DNA from: Amphiplicatus sp046296195
Lineage (GTDB): Bacteria > Pseudomonadota > Alphaproteobacteria > Caulobacterales > Parvularculaceae
Direction of reading: 5' to 3'
Length of the DNA stretch: 64,000 nt
Assembly (NCBI GenBank): GCA_046296195.1
Contig: JBKBLR010000001.1
Location: 62,001-126,000, forward strand
The notes under the pieces: generated by a model
The model's input: the letters and a program-made list of their open reading frames with translations, nothing else
The model's database searches: none
Told to the model about the DNA's origin: nothing
Position numbers and translations under genes: made by a program
Part shown: positions 61,956 to 64,000 of the stretch, one piece after another
Numbering within the stretch: the stretch's first letter is position 1
Layout: every line of letters starts with the position of its first letter

Positions 61956-62657
61956 ATGAAATCATTCGTTCTGATCGCCGCCGCCGCGGTTCTGGCAACC
62001 TCAGCCCACGCCCAGCGCGACGCGCCGCCGGCCGGACCGCCCGCGGAAGCGCCCAGCGACGCGCCGCCGCCCGAGGCCCCGGGTGTTCATCAGGATGACG
62101 CCGGGCGGCTGACCGCTTTCGCGCGCAAGGTTCGCGCCGAGAAAGGGTGCCTTGCCGCAGCGCCGGCGTTCCGCGTCGCCGCCGCGATGGGCGAAGGCAA
62201 CGAGGCCGCGCAACACGAGCTTGGCGAATGCCTGTTGGAAATGCAGGGCGCCAATCCGACCGAGACTGCGCTTTTCCGCGAGGAGGCGCGCTTCTGGCTG
62301 ACGCGCGCGGCCTATGCGGGCAACGCGCGCGCGCAGCGTCGCCTTGTCCTCGACATGGCGGCGCCTGCGAATGCGCTGCACGACCCGAAGGGCGCCCTCC
62401 GGTGGGCGCTCGTCTATGAAAAGAATCCGACTGCTGATCTCTATGGTTTCAAGGAACTACCGAAAACGCTGATCCCGGGGTTGAAGTCATCACTTTCCGC
62501 AACGCAGATCGCAGAGGCGGAAGCCTTCGCGTCAGGCTTTGCGCCGCTGCCGCTCGCCAAATTCGAAGCGCCGGCGGCGGAAAAACCCAAACGCCTGCAA
62601 GGCCCGCCGCCCGGCGCGCGGCCGCGCCGCCCGGGCGTCATCGACGGCGCCTCATGA
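61956..62657 (+). CDS. Exported Sel1/TPR-like hypothetical protein
   Basis: A 233-residue protein with a signal peptide ending AHAQ (about 19), a Pro/Ala linker to about 45, and a helical part with one or two Sel1-like repeats (AAAFRVAAAMGEGNEAAQHELGECLLEMQ; ARFWLTRAAYAGNARAQRRL). A Pro-rich tail (GPPPGARPRRPG) ends it. Cys residues near 65 and 92 could bond. Sel1 repeats bind proteins. Function not known. Confidence 0.7.
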   Translation: MKSFVLIAAAAVLATSAHAQRDAPPAGPPAEAPSDAPPPEAPGVHQDDAGRLTAFARKVRAEKGCLAAAPAFRVAAAMGEGNEAAQHELGECLLEMQGANPTETALFREEARFWLTRAAYAGNARAQRRLVLDMAAPANALHDPKGALRWALVYEKNPTADLYGFKELPKTLIPGLKSSLSATQIAEAEAFASGFAPLPLAKFEAPAAEKPKRLQGPPPGARPRRPGVIDGAS

Positions 62658-62785
62658 TTTCAGCGCCGCGAACAGCGGGCGCGCGGCGTTGCACATGCGC
62701 AACTTTTGAACCGAAAACAGCTCCACCCGTTGTCGGCGCCTTCGGTGCAGCGCTAAGAAATGAGGACCAGGCGGAGGGGTCTCCT

Positions 62786-63601
62786 ATGAAGAATGCGACA
62801 GCTATTTTGGTCGGACTTCTGGCGTCGACGGCCTTGAGCGCCGGCGCCGCAGCGGCCGATTGGGAAGGGCCTTATGTCGGCGTCAACGCCGGCTATGGCT
62901 GGGGCGATAACACCGTCGCCTACACGCCGAACGACGGCGCCGCTTTTGACGGCACCACGGGCGGAATCGGCGGCGGCACAAGCATCCCGCCGGCGGGTCT
63001 TGATCTCGACGGGCCGCTCGTCGGCGCCCAGCTTGGTTACAACTGGCGCGCCGGATCGTCGGTGGTCCTCGGCCTTGAAGCCGACTTCAACTGGATGGAT
63101 TCGGATGATGCGGCGCAATCGCCCTTCTATCTCGGCAGCACCCAGACCGGAACCGCGGACGCGACGCTCGGCGTCGACTGGCTCGCCACCGTGAGAGCCC
63201 GCGCCGGGGTGATGGCGGGCTCGGTCCTTGTCTATGCGACCGGCGGCCTCGCCGTCGGCCATGTCGAGAACACGCTGAGCGTCCCGAACGTGGTGACCGT
63301 CGGCACGGGCGGCCAGATCACCGGCGGTTTCTCCTACCGCTGCTCGGCGGGCGGACCGCCCTGCTTCGACGGCGCGGCCTCGGGCTGGGAAACTGGCTGG
63401 ACGGTCGGTGCCGGCGCGGAGGTCGAGGTTTCCTCCCGCGCGACGATGAAGCTTGAATATCTTTATGTCGATCTCGGCGACGAAAGCGGCGTGATGACGG
63501 CGCTCGACAGCTTCGCCGGAACGACGCCGGCGTCGTTCACGGGCGATTTCGGCTCGGTCAATTTCAGCATCATCCGGGCGGGTCTCAACATCCGCTTCTG
63601 A
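62786..63601 (+). CDS. Outer-membrane beta-barrel protein (Omp25/OmpA-type)
   Basis: A 271-residue porin-like protein. Signal peptide ending AAAA (about 22), then alternating strands, GPYVGVNAGYGWGDN and GPLVGAQLGYNWRAGSSVVLGLEADFNWM, and the C-terminal Phe of GLNIRF typical for outer-membrane insertion. It resembles the Omp25/opacity family of alphaproteobacteria. The ATG at 62786 has GGAGGGG nearby. It is followed by a terminator at 63645. Confidence 0.87.
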   Translation: MKNATAILVGLLASTALSAGAAAADWEGPYVGVNAGYGWGDNTVAYTPNDGAAFDGTTGGIGGGTSIPPAGLDLDGPLVGAQLGYNWRAGSSVVLGLEADFNWMDSDDAAQSPFYLGSTQTGTADATLGVDWLATVRARAGVMAGSVLVYATGGLAVGHVENTLSVPNVVTVGTGGQITGGFSYRCSAGGPPCFDGAASGWETGWTVGAGAEVEVSSRATMKLEYLYVDLGDESGVMTALDSFAGTTPASFTGDFGSVNFSIIRAGLNIRF

Positions 63602-63644
63602 CCTTCATGGCGTGGTCGGCGAGCGACGCAATCGAACGAAAAAA

Positions 63645-63669
63645 CCGCCCCGCGCTTCCACGCGGGGCG
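63645..63669. terminator. Terminator between the outer-membrane protein and aceA
   Basis: A nine-pair stem CGCCCCGCG/CGCGGGGCG with loop CTTCCA has A-rich bases before it and ATTTC after it. It lies 44 bases past the plus-strand stop and 35 bases past the aceA stop, serving either side. Confidence 0.65.
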
Positions 63670-63704
63670 ATTTCGCCTTTGTTTCCTCCCAGAAACTTGC
63701 GGCG

Positions 63705-64000
63705 CTACTCGGCGGCTTTGAATTGCGCCGTTTCAGTCGACTCGCTCATCGCCGTCGTCGAGGACTGGCCGCCCGACAGCGTCACGGCGACGAGGTCGAA
63801 ATAACCGGTGCCGACTTCGCGCTGGTGGCGCGTCGCCTCATAGCCGATTTTCTCGGCGGCGAACTCGGCCTGCTGGAGTTCGGAATAGGCCGCCATGCCG
63901 CGATCCTTGTATCCGTGCGCCAGCGTGTACATGCCGTAATTGAGCGCGTGGAAACCGGCGAGCGTCACAAACTGGAACTTGTAGCCCATTGCGCCGATCT
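63705..64000 (-). CDS. aceA: Isocitrate lyase (C-terminal end)
   Basis: The last 98 codons of isocitrate lyase, the glyoxylate-shunt enzyme cleaving isocitrate to glyoxylate and succinate. The rest lies beyond base 64000. The segment GYKFQFVTLAGFHALNYGMY and the C-terminal VGTGYFDLVAVTLSGGQSSTTA are characteristic. The frame is open through the window edge. The terminator at 63645 lies beyond its stop. Confidence 0.92.
   Translation of the reverse strand, partial: IGAMGYKFQFVTLAGFHALNYGMYTLAHGYKDRGMAAYSELQQAEFAAEKIGYEATRHQREVGTGYFDLVAVTLSGGQSSTTAMSESTETAQFKAAE

Noticed and set aside
62688..62707. Short GTTGC/GCAAC stem followed by four T after the Sel1-like gene
   Set aside because: Only five base pairs; too weak to call a terminator confidently.

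Overview
The window is very GC-rich DNA from an alphaproteobacterium. The evidence is an assimilatory sulfate operon of the alphaproteobacterial type (cysG, DUF2849, cysI, DUF934, cysH), an ETF-ubiquinone oxidoreductase, a Caulobacter-style cpa/Tad pilus locus, SapC, many GTGA/ATGA-coupled genes and CtrA-like TTAA-N7-TTAA sites. A member of the Parvularculales/Hyphomonadales/Caulobacterales is most likely; I cannot name the genus. No rRNA, tRNA, CRISPR, insertion sequence or prophage was seen, and no gene-free stretch exceeds 300 bases.

Layout. 1-9134 (minus): hisS (cut by the window edge), a lipoprotein cyclophilin, pgi, a periplasmic redoxin coupled to a DsbD-like transporter, sapC, an alpha/beta hydrolase, a DEDDh exonuclease and a small membrane protein. 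9346-15761: polyprenyl diphosphate synthase (plus), facing a coupled minus-strand set of ETF-QO, a TPR lipoprotein, ispE and a WecA-like transferase. 15887-19133 (plus): lysoplasmalogenase, a family-4-like uracil-DNA glycosylase and a soluble lytic transglycosylase. 19293-28312 (minus): a Tad pilus locus, flp then cpaA-cpaB-cpaC-cpaD-cpaE-cpaF-tadB-tadC, flanked by a Crp-type regulator and an orphan secretin-N-domain protein. 29872-33786 (minus): pabB-pabA-pabC-like genes ending in a shortened AMP-ligase. 33864-39263: AI-2E family permease, oxyR divergent from ahpC, and ahpD, with a TPR-sulfotransferase gene between ahpC and ahpD. 39258-46804 (minus): a second TPR-sulfotransferase, a methyltransferase, a large TonB-dependent receptor and a TPR/2OG-oxygenase gene broken by an 88-base GC-only-like insertion. 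46877-52867: a hydrolase and the sulfate assimilation operon with an embedded GST gene. 53129-64000: GcvA-like LysR, an IscU/SufU-like scaffold, pirin, a serine hydrolase-thioredoxin fusion, an aminotransferase, lipoproteins, a DUF899 protein, a glycerophosphodiesterase, an outer-membrane barrel, and the end of aceA.

How the genes work together. OxyR, AhpC and AhpD form a peroxide defence unit. The Tad genes build a Flp pilus, though tadD/E/F/G are not here. The cys operon makes sulfide through an APS-reductase-type CysH, which leaves PAPS free for sulfotransferases such as the two nearby. The most interesting candidate system is the neighbourhood 36706-46804, where two TPR-sulfotransferases, a methyltransferase and a TPR-oxygenase surround a TonB-dependent receptor. 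It looks like a protein- or peptide-modifying set, but this is inference. A pair of hairpins with identical purine loops at 54087-54169 is a candidate small RNA.
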